Shown here piece by piece: positions 35,301 through 44,766 of a DNA stretch of 64,000 bases (its first letter is position 1; each line of letters begins with the position of its first letter). The notes below the pieces were generated by a model, which did no database searches, was not told the DNA's origin, and saw only the letters and a list, made by a program, of their open reading frames with translations. The DNA comes from Mesorhabditis belari (taxonomy: Eukaryota; Nematoda; Chromadorea; Rhabditida; Rhabditidae): positions 640,001-704,000 of the forward strand of contig CAUEEP010000729.1 of assembly GCA_958450365.1 (NCBI GenBank). Reading direction: 5' to 3'. Both the position numbers and the translations under genes were made by a program.

Positions 35301-36056
35301 AGGAATCAATCAATCAATCAATTTTTCCAAACCACTTTTTTTTGTTTCGAATATCCTTTAAAATCTAGATAAAGATGTAAATTTTATCCTAAAATATTGG
35401 GTTGTCCAGTTATGAATTAATATTTTGCAAATTTCTCAAGATACCGAACAGATGTAGATGAGTGTTATATATCATTCGAAAGCTGAAGATCTCCTCTACA
35501 TTTTGGAATAAAAAGTTTTGGAATTTGTTCAGCTTTTGGGCACAATTGATTGCACAAAGGGAGAGGTCGCTTTCGAAAAAAAAAAACCCATTCCAGCTTA
35601 GCTATTCCTCAAGTTTGATGGTGTAAAATAACCGCTCAGAGAAGTAAAGATGCTCTGAAATTGTTATATTTAAAAAGAAGTTGTATTGATAGATCTATTG
35701 GCCAAACATCAAACAGTTAACTCAATTTGAGCGGAGCCAAAACTTGATCCAAAGGCACCCTTCCATTTTTTGGTCACCTCTTCTTCTGTGCAGTCAATTG
35801 TGCCCAAAAGCTGAACAAATTCAAAAAGTTTTTATATCAAAATGTAGAGGAGATCTTCAGCTTTCGAATGATATATAACACTCATCTACATCTGTTCGGT
35901 ATCTTGAGAAATTTACAAAATAGTAAAAAACGCGCATTCATAACTGGACAACCCAATAGTTAGAAAAGTCTAAAAAATGATTTCAGATTTCACAACTCTG
36001 AAACGAGAGGCCTTGAGACTGTTCGACCGGCTGCTCGAACGGCTCCTTTACACTGA
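20348..36056 (+). CDS. Giant multi-C2H2 zinc-finger protein (~23 fingers)
   Basis: Probable DNA- or RNA-binding nuclear protein. First exon 20348-20476 ([20 protein letters not shown]), then over thirty exons joined in phase. Fifteen fingers lie between 20815 and 24150 (e.g. [77 protein letters not shown]). After an intron (24152-24646) a Gln/Pro-rich linker is followed by [55 protein letters not shown] and [12 protein letters not shown] non-finger domain follows ([53 protein letters not shown]), then [12 protein letters not shown] and [10 protein letters not shown]. The stop at 36056 lies after a 4 kb transposon-filled intron. Uncertain: without the donor gtgaga at 24152 the first half stops at 24193, giving two genes. 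No family name assigned. Confidence 0.8.
23470..23640. repeat. Duplicated GGCGTACAGTCGCGTA block with (CAGA) tract
   Basis: Zinc-finger gene intron. Two copies of cagacagacag, ttggcgtacagtcgcgta, taaatttagccatctcc, about 85 bases apart. Confidence 0.7.
24216..24492 (+). mobile_element. tRNA-related SINE, second copy
   Basis: Matches 11421-11685 block by block: gaattttgcgctgattccga, agcactctgtcaaaagtttt, gggcagatttcc, ggccgagaggtagtcggct, gggttcgagttcacc, aattgatttccatttgaaat. It lies wholly inside the intron 24152-24646. Confidence 0.75.
25555..25690. repeat. CTACCGTAATCCTGTCTTGGCTTGGCCCAG minisatellite
   Basis: Four near-perfect 30-base units just inside the intron starting at 25477. The one variant is ctacggtaatc. 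Confidence 0.9.
25752..26322. mobile_element. Foldback element with a tRNA-like unit in each arm
   Basis: Outer arms cctagccaataagagcgctc and gcgctcttattggctagg. Left arm: tRNA-like block 25798-25868 with gatggccgagtggttagcat (A box) and aggttcgagtctcgcc (B box). Right arm: the inverse, ggactcgaacctgcc to ctaaccacgaggcc (26214-26285). Next to each is a shared flank (aaactcctttttttttgttt at left; its diverged inverse at 26185-26213). It lies in the intron 25477-26911. Confidence 0.75.
26365..26525. repeat. AGCTACCGTATCCCC / AGCTACTGTAATCCC tandem repeat
   Basis: Nine or so 15-16 base units of agctacnGTantccc in the same intron, followed at 26660-26715 by a gtcgtagtcgtagt run. Confidence 0.8.
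26824..26866 (+). pseudogene. Partial, decayed copy of the next zinc-finger exon start
   Basis: The block attctttaggcgaaggccgt then tccctgccgatttgggg copies the acceptor and first bases of the real exon at 26912 (attctttaggcgaaaagccg, ttctcgtgctcgatttgtggg) with small deletions. Its frame no longer encodes the finger. Confidence 0.65.
27740..27905. repeat. CTTAACCAG / CTTAATTAG nonamer array
   Basis: About 18 copies of a nine-base unit in a zinc-finger intron, preceded by ggttccaatac repeats (27405-27485) and agaatctcgaatagatttgt repeats (27545-27685). Confidence 0.9.
28003..28068 (-). repeat. tRNA-like sequence (SINE or tRNA pseudogene)
   Basis: On the minus strand gtggccgagtggttagggcg (A box) and acccgggttcgagttcggg (B box) are spaced as in a tRNA with a long arm, but the acceptor stem does not pair. 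Confidence 0.6.
28434..28580. repeat. GAGGCCAATTGAA tandem repeat
   Basis: About twelve 12-13 base units (gaggccaattga, tatgaggccaat) directly upstream of the acceptor tttcag used by the exon at 28586. Confidence 0.9.
29137..29202. repeat. Triplicated GAGAGAAGGCTGTAGGCTTTGT
   Basis: Three 22-base units directly downstream of the zinc-finger exon donor at 29131. Confidence 0.8.
29372..29532. repeat. CTGGCTTGACCTGGA minisatellite
   Basis: About eleven 15-base units. The Pro/Gly/Gln-rich frame on the other strand is an artefact. Confidence 0.9.
30300..30400. repeat. ATTAATTAACATATTAATTAGCAT palindromic repeat
   Basis: Short self-complementary units of attaatatgctaattagcat type repeated across about 100 bases in a zinc-finger intron. 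Confidence 0.75.
30695..30865. repeat. CATCAGCTCTCTTCTGCTCCC minisatellite
   Basis: Eight imperfect 21-base units (tcagctctcttctgctcccc) in a zinc-finger intron. Confidence 0.9.
31510..31715. repeat. CTCTAAAAGCTAAAAAAGTT tandem repeat
   Basis: About ten 19-20 base units following the exon donor at 31514. Confidence 0.9.
32475..33428. mobile_element. Element(s) C, TACCGTATTTACTCTATTAG ends
   Basis: taccgtatttactctattag then tggggtcccccactatt occurs at 32478 and again at 33058 in direct orientation; the inverse end aatagagtaaatacggta is at 33410-33427. Either one element sits inside another, or the left end was duplicated. The termini recall the foldback at 53031 (taccgtatttcttcgaatag). Confidence 0.7.
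33815..34196 (-). mobile_element. tRNA-derived SINE 1 inside the mariner MITE
   Basis: Flanked by similar agaggttta and caggttttta, a probable target duplication. At the minus-strand head: gtggctgactggttaagtgt (A box) and gtcgagggttcgaaccccac (B box), 34130-34193. About 380 bases. Confidence 0.75.
34262..34613 (-). mobile_element. tRNA-derived SINE 2 inside the mariner MITE
   Basis: Flanked by cccaaaatt and cccaaatt. Minus-strand head ggccctcatggtgtattggt (A-box-like) and gtggggttcggcccccc (B-box-like). About 350 bases; a different family from SINE 1. Confidence 0.75.
35396..35957. mobile_element. Foldback MITE, TATTGGGTTGTCCAGTTATG ends
   Basis: Left tattgggttgtccagttatg then ttgcaaatttctcaagatac, gaacagatgtagatgagtgt; the right end is the inverse, finishing cataactggacaacccaata. 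Arms of about 170 bases are nearly identical, so it is recent. It lies 30 bases before the last zinc-finger exon. Confidence 0.9.
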
Positions 36057-37995
36057 ATAGATAGATAGGCACAAGGAAAATAGATAGATTACTCAAAATT
36101 AGAATAAATCTTTCAATGTTACGCTAAACATTCGCTAAACACGCTAAAAGATACGCTAAACACGCTAAACATACGCTAAACACGCTAAAAGACACGCTAA
36201 ACATACGCTGAACACGCTAAAAGATACGCTAAACACGCTAAACATGCGCTAAACACGCTAAACATTCGCTAAACACGCTAAACCTGCGCTGAACACGCTA
36301 AACATTCGCTAAACACGCTAAAAGATACGCTAAACACGCTAAACCTGCGCTGAACACGCTAAAAGATACGCTAAACACGCTAAAAGATACGCTAAACACG
36401 CTAAACCTGCGCTGAACACGCTAAAAGATACGCTAAACATGCGCTAAACACGCTAAACACGCTAAAAAATACGCTAAACAAAACCAAATAGAAATCAAAT
36501 AGTGGCTAAAGTGGAGTTTTTGTTCTGGGAATCTTCTAAATGTTTTTTTTTGTTTGTTCTAAATGTTTTTTTTTCAGCTGAAAGAATTCAAATATGGTAT
36601 AAGATGTATAAAAAAAAACATTTATCATAAAAGCTCTAATAGATCTTCTATTTTTCAATCTATCGTAAATACTGCAACAGTCGCGTACCTCGTACAGTCG
36701 CGTACCTCGTACAGTCGCGTACCTCGTACAGTCGCGTACCTCGTACAGTCGCGTACCTCGTACAGTCGCGTACCTCGTACAGTCGCGTACCTCGTACAGT
36801 CGCGTACCTCGTACAGTCGCGTAGTCGCAAAAGAGTTTTTTAGTATTTCATTTTTTTCAAAGCGCCCGTACTTTCAAAAAATGCGTTTTTGGTATCAAAA
36901 AATAGCTGAAATTCAGGGCTATTTTTTGATACCAAAACGAGCATTGTAGCATAAACCAGTGTCGAGAAAAACTCGTTCAAAGCTAGACTACACAACGCTC
37001 CGCACCGTCATTATCGGGGTGGGGTACTATTACAGTATTTACGGTAAGCTTTTTTTAAAGTAAGCCAAGCTAAGTAAGCTGTTTGTTTAAGCTCTTCCTC
37101 TTCCTCTAAACTTACAAAAACCAAATTCCAACATTGCACCAAATTTTCAATATCCGATTATCAACAAACAACGATCAACAAACTTACACAGAGCTTAACC
37201 CTAGAACTTCAGCCATAATCATTGCTGTCTAAATATCCATTATCCTCGTCCTCGTGCAGATCGATTTGTTCAAGCAATTCCGTACAAGATTCATCAATTT
37301 GTACAGCAGAAAGTTTCGATAATCTTGTGTGAATTCTTTATCATCTTTATCGCTCCATCTTTATCAAAGAATTATCCAATCTGATCATCTTCAAGTCTAC
37401 TTGCAATGGATTGTCGATTCTTGGAAAGCTTTGTCGTCCACATCAAACCGTGATTCTTGAATGATTTATCGATGAAATCTTTCGACAAAGCTTTCCAAGA
37501 ATCGACAATCCATTGCAATTAGACTTATATTGGTACCTTAAACATAGCTTAAACATTAAAGTCCTGTACCTTAAACATACCATAAACATACCTTAAACAT
37601 TAAAGTCCTGTACCTTAAACATACCATAAACATTAAGATCCTGTACCTTAAACATTAAGATCCTGTACCTTAAACATTAAGGCCATGTACCTTAAACATT
37701 AAAGTCCTATACCTTAAACATTAAGATCCTGTACCTTAAACACCAATAAGTATCATTTAATCAATCAAACTTAATCGTCATCCTCGAAATCGATCATATT
37801 TTTAAAAAAACTCTGAAGATTCTCTATATTTCCCCAAATTTTCCCAGAAAACCAACATCAACACACCAACAACAACATCAATAACCGAAATTTGCACTTA
37901 ACATTTGAAAACTTACATTTAAAAGTTTATTAAAAAGAAAATTTTCCCTAGCTTTCCCTAGCTTTTTTCATTTGTATTTCTATTCACTGCTTGAA
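36057..37995. other. Intergenic repeats between zinc-finger and kinase genes
   Basis: Holds an acacgctaaa minisatellite (36120-36480, 9-18 base units), an acctcgtacagtcgcgt minisatellite (36683-36825, nine 17-base units), a palindrome at 36868-36936 (tttttggtatcaaaaaatag and inverse), a foldback at 37399-37523 (ttgcaatggattgtcgattc and inverse) and a cttaaacattaagatcctgt minisatellite (37525-37742). No exon recognised. Confidence 0.75.
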
Positions 37996-38350
37996 ATGGT
38001 CATCACATCGAAACGAGCTGATCCACCAACAATTTCGACTCCCGATCACAAGCAAATGATTGGTAAGGTTTTAAAGCAGGGTTTTAAAGTTTTGTTGTAC
38101 TTTTTTTTGATCAACTAGACACAAATGATGAATTCAATCGGGCATTTCCCTATCCTTTTGTTCGTTTTTGTCTTTGATAGAGCAAAATTCAATCAAATGC
38201 AAGTCTATTGCATTGCAAGTGTGGCTATTGCAAGTCAAATTTACCGTCTCAGGCTTAAAAACGCTCAGAAACTTGAAAAAAAGGTCGTTGATCAAGCAAT
38301 TGTGGAACTAACTTATGATAATCTCGCTCAACTCTCAACTAGATGGACAT
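37996..38350 (+). CDS. Doubtful small gene or 5' exons of the kinase
   Basis: ATG at 37996 opens a 22-residue exon (MVITSKRADPPTISTP) with a good donor gtaagg. After cttttttttgatcaactag a second exon-like block begins at 38120. Its phase-correct frame (TNDEFNRAFPYPF) closes within 20 codons, while another frame (RLKNAQKLEKKVVDQ, IVELTYDNLAQLSTR) runs to a TAG at 38348 followed by AATAAA. No single gene model satisfies both. It may be a small separate gene, an upstream exon, or decayed sequence; no family recognised. Confidence 0.3.
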
Positions 38351-38497
38351 AGAAATAAATTTTGGCAAAGGCAAAGCAATTTTTCAATCAACTAAGCGAT
38401 TTATTAGACAACGCTTCTTTTGATTTTATCAATTGTTTTATTTTATTTTATCAATATCAATCGGTTCTTTAACTCTTGCGTACTTTTAGATCCATCG

Positions 38498-41400
38498 ATG
38501 GCCTCGCCACGCACTCCACGTACTCCACGCACTCTGATCTCGCAACTTCGTCCACCGATCATCGACTCAAAAACCTTAACGCCACTTTCCGAAGTGCGCG
38601 AGAAGTTTCGCGGCATTCAAAATTGCCTTGATACACTCAACCAAAGACGTTTGTTTTTGCTCTAATTAGTTTAGTTTGATTAGGTTGCTTATTAGTTTGC
38701 TGATTAGTTTGCTGATTAGGTTTCTTATTAGTTTGATTAGTTTGCTTAGTTTGCTTATTAGTTTGTTTATTAGTTTGCTTATTAGTTTGCTTATTAGTTT
38801 GCTTATTAGGTTGCTTATCCTGTCAAGACTAGTTCAATCATTTTAATTGTAGCTTACTAGCAACAATCGTTTTTATTTTAGTTCAAGCAGCTGCACAGAC
38901 GTCTTCTCCATTGGTACGAATAACCGCTCCACGACGAGGACCATTAAAAGTCATGAGGATGCCGAGTCCTATCAAAGTTTGTTATTTTGTTTTTAGATTA
39001 GAAATTAGCCAAGCACTTACTACGGCTGAAAATGTTATATTCTTTAAATTTAGGCAACCAACGAAGTGATTCTCGCGAGAGCGACTCCAGCTCCAAAAGT
39101 TCTTCCTGCTTGCCTTCCTATCAATCGTGGCCGAGCTCATTGCGATAACACAACGGCTTCGGGAGTGGTTCGTTTTTCTGTGTTTTTTACATCCCATACA
39201 TCTTACATCCCCTTAAACAGCCACAAAATCCATTATTAAGCATTCTAAAGTATCAACAGACAAAATAAGCCATATAGGGGCCTTAAAAATTGTTTGAGGA
39301 TGACTTAAAATGGTTTTAGCTAGTAGAAATGTACCTCAAGTCGGTTTAGTTACTAGAAATGTACCTCAAGTCGGTTTAGCTACTAGAAATGTACCTCAAG
39401 TCGGTTTAGCTACTAGAAATGTACCTCAAGTCGGTTTAGCTACTAGAAATGTACCTCAAGTCGGTTTAGTTACTAGAAATGTACCTCAAGTCGATTTAGC
39501 TACTAGCTATCATGAAAGATATCACAATTTTACAATTAAAACTACTCATAGTTCACTAAAAAATTATATTTTTAAAGAAAGAAGCTTATTTAGATCTTAG
39601 AAATAATATTTTTATTGAAAAGAACTGAATTCTTATAAATATTTTTCAATTATAAAGAGTTAAATAGGAAAATCGATACTTTACGATAGCTAATACGAAA
39701 AAATGGCAAAAGATTGTTTTAAATTGAATATTTTTAGAGAATTTTTTAGGTTTTTATGTTGATTTTATGTTAGATTTTATGAATAAAGTCTTTATGAAAT
39801 CTTTTGCGCACAAAAAAACTCAAGTCACTTCAAAAATTCTTGTAGTTAAGCTGTCAAGCTGAAATTTTTGCAATAGATGAACATAGGCAAGTGCAATGAT
39901 TTCATTTTTAGTCAGCCCGATCGTCACGTCGCCCATCGGTGCCTCGAGTCTCAACGAAAATTCTTCCAAAAGATCGACCCTCGATCACAACAACGGCGGT
40001 ACCTTTTTGCATAGCTTTAGTGTTAGATATCTTATCTACAAAGTTAGCATATATTTTTAGGCGCCACCACAAAGACGCTCATCGATTCCACGAGTTTCTG
40101 TCTCATCCGCGTCTCTCGTAAACACAAAAGCCGAAAGCGTGGTAGGCTTTTAAATATTAGCAAATGTTAAAGTGAAGTGAATTTGATTGTTTAAAAGAAC
40201 CTAGTTCAATTCATTTTACTTGTTTTAGCTTCTTCGAGAACGACGTCCATCGATCCCACGAATTTCCATTTCAGCCTGCAATGTTTCCTTCAATCGGACT
40301 CAACCAAAGACGAGTCTAGTGTCATTAGTATGTTCGGATTCTCTTTCTTTTATTACTTTTTATTTAGAATGCTAGCGGCTATCTTCCTCGTCGTCCGTTG
40401 CCGAGTCTTGCCAAAGAACTTCTTGATAGACTGCCACCGGTTAGCTTTTCTGTTAAAGGTTGATTTTGCTTGCTTTAGAAAAATCGCAACGATTGGGCTC
40501 AAGCGACTCCGCCAGCAAAAGAAAAACGCAAAAGTGGAAAGAATCAAAAGGTATTCAGTTTATGTTTTGATTTTTAAATCAATCATTTAGACGGAAAAGC
40601 TATTAGGAGCACTTGAAACAACCACGGCACGATTGGAAAGCATCAAGATTGAGGAAACGATGAAGGATGCCCCTTCTCTAACAGTCGATGAAAAAAAGGA
40701 TGCCCCTTCTCTAACAGTCGAGCCGAAAAGGGACAAACCATGGAGTCGCGAGGATTTCAAATTTATTGCACCACTCGGTAAAGGCGGGGTAAGTTGCTTT
40801 GTAAAAAAAGGATAATGATTTTCAATGGATAAAGTAAGCTAGATTGGGCAATTAATTGTGGTTTTAAAGATCTTCATAGATTCATCTTTTAATTGTTTTT
40901 GTTTTAGTTTGGCATTGTGGACAAGGCGCTAGCGGTTCGCGGCGGGATGCACGTGGCGATCAAGAGCGTCTCTCTCATGTGGCTCATTCAAAATAACGCT
41001 CTCAACATGATCAAGTCCGAGATCGGAATACAATCAGAGCTCAAGTACGTTTCTGATATGCTTGTTGTAATACTACAATGTTTAGACATCGTAACGTGAT
41101 CAAACTGCATGGATATTTTTGTGATAAAGATCGTCTATCGATTATAATGGACGTCGGTGAAAGGGTTGGAGATTTTTCTGTTTTATTTATTCTGAAAAAT
41201 TCTAGGGAGACTTATTTGATCGAATTGCAGCATCTGGACAACTTGATGAACATCTATCGGCCAAGTATGTAGATTTTTCAATACTTTGATAATTTAATGT
41301 CGTTATTGCTTAGAATTGTATGCCAACTGTCGGATGCGCTCTCATATTGCCACTCGAAAGGTGTGATTCATCGCGATTTAAAGCCGGAGAATGTGCTACT

Positions 41401-42082
41401 TGATAAAGCCGACAATGCTCTGCTTTCTGATTTTGGGTGAGTGCTAAATTTGCTTTGCTAATTTTGCTAACAACGGAAATTTTGTCTAGTTGGTCAACTC
41501 GAGTCGAGCGTGACGAGATTCGAACGACTTTTTGTGGAACTTTCGACTACATGGCACCCGAGTTGACTCGTCACCAACCGTATGACAAAATGGTAAACAT
41601 TTTCTGCAACATTTCAACAATATTTTTTTTGCATTTAGGTAGACAATTGGGCGCTCGGCATTTTGTGCTTTGAGTGCTTGGAGGGACGTCCACCTTTCGC
41701 TGCCGGGCTTCCTTTTGCTGTGCAACTTGAGGTTCCAGTGGGTTTATGGTTTTGTTATTGATCGAGGGAATTTCGAATGAACTTTGCGACTTGATAATTA
41801 AAGTTTAAATAGTTAGTCTAGTGATTAACGTCTTGATAATTGTCTTTTCTTTAGTTTACTGATGCACATTCGGATTTGGCCCGTGATTTGATCGGATCGC
41901 TTGTACGAGAGGTGCCAAAAGAGCGTTTTATGCTGGAAGAGGTGCGTTTTTGTTGTGGTGAATTATGTGAATTCACTTAACATTTCGTCATTTTCAAATT
42001 TTAGGTGAAAAAGCACGCATGGATCCAGAAGCATTGCCCCGATGCGTTGGCGCTCACCAAATCACGTCCCGATCTCATCTGA
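38498..42082 (+). CDS. Divergent Aurora-type serine/threonine kinase
   Basis: Aurora kinases phosphorylate centrosome, kinetochore and chromatin targets in cell division. About 17 exons joined in phase; the ATG lies eight bases after tacttttag, a possible trans-splice site. Residues 1 to about 280 are basic and Ser/Pro-rich with three R-R-x-S-[VI]-P-R repeats. The kinase domain follows: PLGKGGFGIVDKA (Gly loop), HVAIKSVS (VAIK Lys), [31 protein letters not shown] (catalytic loop), [13 protein letters not shown] (DFG), [15 protein letters not shown] (activation loop), [19 protein letters not shown], ending [14 protein letters not shown], the EIQS-like helix and the RTTxCGT loop identify Aurora; MAPEL instead of the usual PPE and a shortened linker before the final helices make it unusual. 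All catalytic residues are present. Confidence 0.85.
38655..38825. repeat. TTAGTTTGCTTA tandem repeat
   Basis: About thirteen 12-base units in a kinase intron. Confidence 0.9.
39311..39507. repeat. 30-base GCTACTAGAAATGTACCTCAAGTCGGTTTA minisatellite
   Basis: Six and a half almost identical 30-base units in a kinase intron. The repeat is in one open frame ([10 protein letters not shown]) but the frame does not join the flanking exons. Confidence 0.9.
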
Positions 42083-43314
42083 ACAACCCGGTATTTCCAT
42101 GATTTCTCTTTGCGTTTCTGTGTTAAAACTGCAACTCGTGAATTATTTTAGTGTACAAATTTTGACACACATATCCCGCCTAGTTTGCTGTGATAAATGA
42201 TTTATTTGAAACTTTCGGCCTTTGAAAGAAATGAAAACACGTTTAAGCGTTTTGAATTTTTCGATACTCACTCCCATTTTGAGCTTCATCAAGTCACTTT
42301 AGTGAAATTGAATACTTTTAAGGCTAAAGAATATTTAGGCAGGTGTGAAATTTGGTGAGAAGAAAATATGAGGAGCATCTAAGGAATAATTCACGCGATT
42401 CTCAAGGCTAAAGCTGTCTGAAGGTGAAATTTGAGCCTATTTCCCCCTATTTTCCCTAGCTTCTAACACACATTAGCCACTCTGACTTTTCGATATCCAT
42501 TTGTAAATGTTTAGTTATTCTATGGGGATAATTTCTTGACGGGCAGAGTACGGTAATTGATGAGTATGAAACAAAAGAATCACGATATTCAGCTCATTAG
42601 TAAAAACCCGTCTGATCTTGAGCCGTAAAGAAAAAGATTAAAGAAAAGCTAAAGATATTCAGCTAAGCCCTACAGTACTCTGTCTGAATATCGTCTTTTT
42701 TTTGGTCTTTTGTTTATAAAATCTTTCTCATTATTAATCAAAGAAATTAAGGAATTTCTTTTCTTTTTCTTTTCTTTTCTTTCCTTTTCTTTCTTTTCTT
42801 TTCTTTTCTTTTCTTTTTAAATCGATCCCCGAAAAGCATTTCTCTTTCCTTTTTCGACGAAAATTTCAAGTGAATTGATGAGATAATTTGATGGGATCAG
42901 CGGGGATAATCACTTTTCCGAAATGCCTTCTTTTCTCTATCTTTCTCTTTCTCTTTCTCTTTTCCATCCCATCCCTTTTCCCAATCTCATTCAGATTAAA
43001 CACCCGACTGGGATTACGGTAAGTTTGCGGGGGAAATCCCTATGAATTTTCGGGAAAAGGATTTGGCATGGGTTTTCATGGGTTTTCCACCTAGATGTGT
43101 ACTAGATGAATTTTCCACGAAATCCCCAATTTTCTTGTTGGAAACGATTGCTTTTCTAAGAGAAATGAAGATTTCCGTGCGCCAGAGGGATAGGGTTTAC
43201 AATTTTCGAGCACAAAGAATGTTCTTAGTTTAGAAAGAAGTCGAGATTCTTAACTGTTAGTTAAATAAGTGCTCATTGGGTCTTTAGGCAATTTCTTGAT
43301 ATGGTTTCCCATCA
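42083..43314. other. Kinase 3' region and gene-free sequence
   Basis: Possible 3' UTR to about 42250. A cttttctttt run lies at 42755-42817 and ctttctctttctct at 42940-42965. A 63-codon frame at 43042 lacks introns, splice context or family resemblance. Confidence 0.6.
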
Positions 43315-43387
43315 GCACGGTTAGCTCAGTCGGTAGAGCACCAGACTCTTAATCTGGCTGTCGCGGGATCGAGCCCCGCATCGGGCC
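43315..43387 (+). tRNA. tRNA-Lys (anticodon CTT)
   Basis: gcacggttagctcagtcggt (A box) and gggatcgagccccgc (B-box/T-arm) frame an anticodon stem ccaga-tctgg with loop ctcttaa. The acceptor gcacggt pairs with atcgggc except for one A-G mismatch at position 3. Intron-less, 72-73 bases, no CCA encoded. A T-run (atttttt) follows within ten bases, giving a Pol III stop. Confidence 0.85.
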
Positions 43388-43637
43388 TAGATTTTTTCCT
43401 TTTTCAAACAACTCTTCAAGTAGGGGAATTGCTATAAATGGAAATTGAAAAAATCCAATTCGTCAACTTATTCCCGAGACAAAAACTCTCTAACAACATA
43501 AGCCAATTGTTCTCCAATCGTTAAACTCCAATTGAAGAGGTCACAATGCGTATTCCATTCGTTAAAGATTGCTGAAAAAGATCGGCATCGAAGCGTGTGA
43601 TTTGAATTAGTTTTAGTGGTGAAGAAGGGAAAAGAAA

Positions 43638-43680
<43 letters not shown>

Positions 43681-44766
43681 AGAAATTTTCTCGACTTCAT
43701 TCTTTTTTTTTTTCTGCACTCCAAAACACCCGCCGATGCCTCGATGAAAATCGGTCGCTAATCGCCGGGATTTTTCGCTCATTTACGCTCGATTTTAGAG
43801 CAGAGTTACGGTAGATTTTTCGATTTATAGAAAATGATTCAAGGCTTTAGAAGCTGAATGCTGTTTACGAGACATAGAAATACTTTGCAAAACCGATTAC
43901 ACAATCGGAAACTGGCGACTTGGTACTACCATGGTCCAGGGTTAGGCCTGGTTTGACCTATGAGAGTACGAAAGTCAATCTGGACCCTAGGGATCGACAG
44001 CTCGATCGATTCAGGCTTCATCCAGATCTAGATCAGCTTCTGGAAACATCTGGCAATGTTTCCAGAAGCTGATCTAGATCTGACTTCTGGAAACCTAGGT
44101 ACTAGGGAAGAGGATCTGCTGGATCAGGACCTGCTGGATCTGGACCTGCTGGAAGAAGACCTGCTGGATCAGGACTTGCTGGACTTGCCTGCTGGACCTG
44201 CTGGACTGGATCAGGACTTGCTGGACCTAAAGCCAGGATCAGACAGCCTAGGACCAGACTTCGGAATCTCTTCAGAACTTCAGAACTTCAGAAATTCAGA
44301 ACATCGGAATCTCTTCAGAACAATTCTCTGCTTTGATTTCTCCAGTTTCTCCTGGTGAAATATAATCTCCATTTTCAACTTAATAAGTCGAGAAATTTGA
44401 TAGGATCAAAAAATAGAATCTTTAAGAAGTTACAGTAAGCTATAAGTTACAGTAAGTAAGCTAGAAAAAGTGATCAAAGTTTGTTTAAAATTTGTTTGTT
44501 TAAAAATAAACACTCAGCTTCGAATCGGTGATTGGAAAAGTTTTTTTTCAATTTTTTAAAACGATAATAAAACTTGTTTTGTAAAGTATCTTTTTGAAAT
44601 TGATAAGCTTTATTTAGCAAATGCGTATAGCCCCAAAGGCAGACACAAAGGACGAAAGAGAAATGCGTAAAAATGGCGATTGCTGTGTGAAATTTTTGAG
44701 CTGACGAAAGAAAAAAAAAAAGACAATGACTAGGCGAGGGAAAGGATCAAAATCGCATTTTAAATA
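43388..44766. other. Gene-free: GAAA microsatellite, palindrome, CTGCTGGATCAGGAC repeats
   Basis: (gaaa)n at 43638-43677; a perfect palindrome at 44023-44082 (cagatctagatcagcttctg, then gaaaca and inverse); a minisatellite of cctgctggatcaggac units at 44107-44232. No exon seen; the 3' UTR of the homeobox gene may reach left to about 44590 (a plus-strand tttatt lies near 44609). Confidence 0.65.

Larger units (their letters stand above)
32004..35345. mobile_element. Outer foldback (element A) of a nested stack
   Basis: Arms: left 32004-32165 (agggtgtctg, aaagtggtcaa, gatttttcaaggctcatca, tttgatgattttgtga) and right 35170-35345 (tcacaaaatcatcaaaa, gatgagccttgaaaaatc, caaaccactttttttt). Arm identity is only moderate, so this is the oldest layer. 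It lies in the last intron of the zinc-finger gene (31943-35986). Confidence 0.6.

Noticed and set aside
36120..36480. Direct repeats with spacing suggestive of a CRISPR array
   Set aside because: Units are contiguous and degenerate with no unique spacers, and the genome is eukaryotic.
39310..39600. 96-codon frame of repeated [10 protein letters not shown]
   Set aside because: A 30-base minisatellite keeps any frame open; it lies inside a kinase intron between phase-matched exons.
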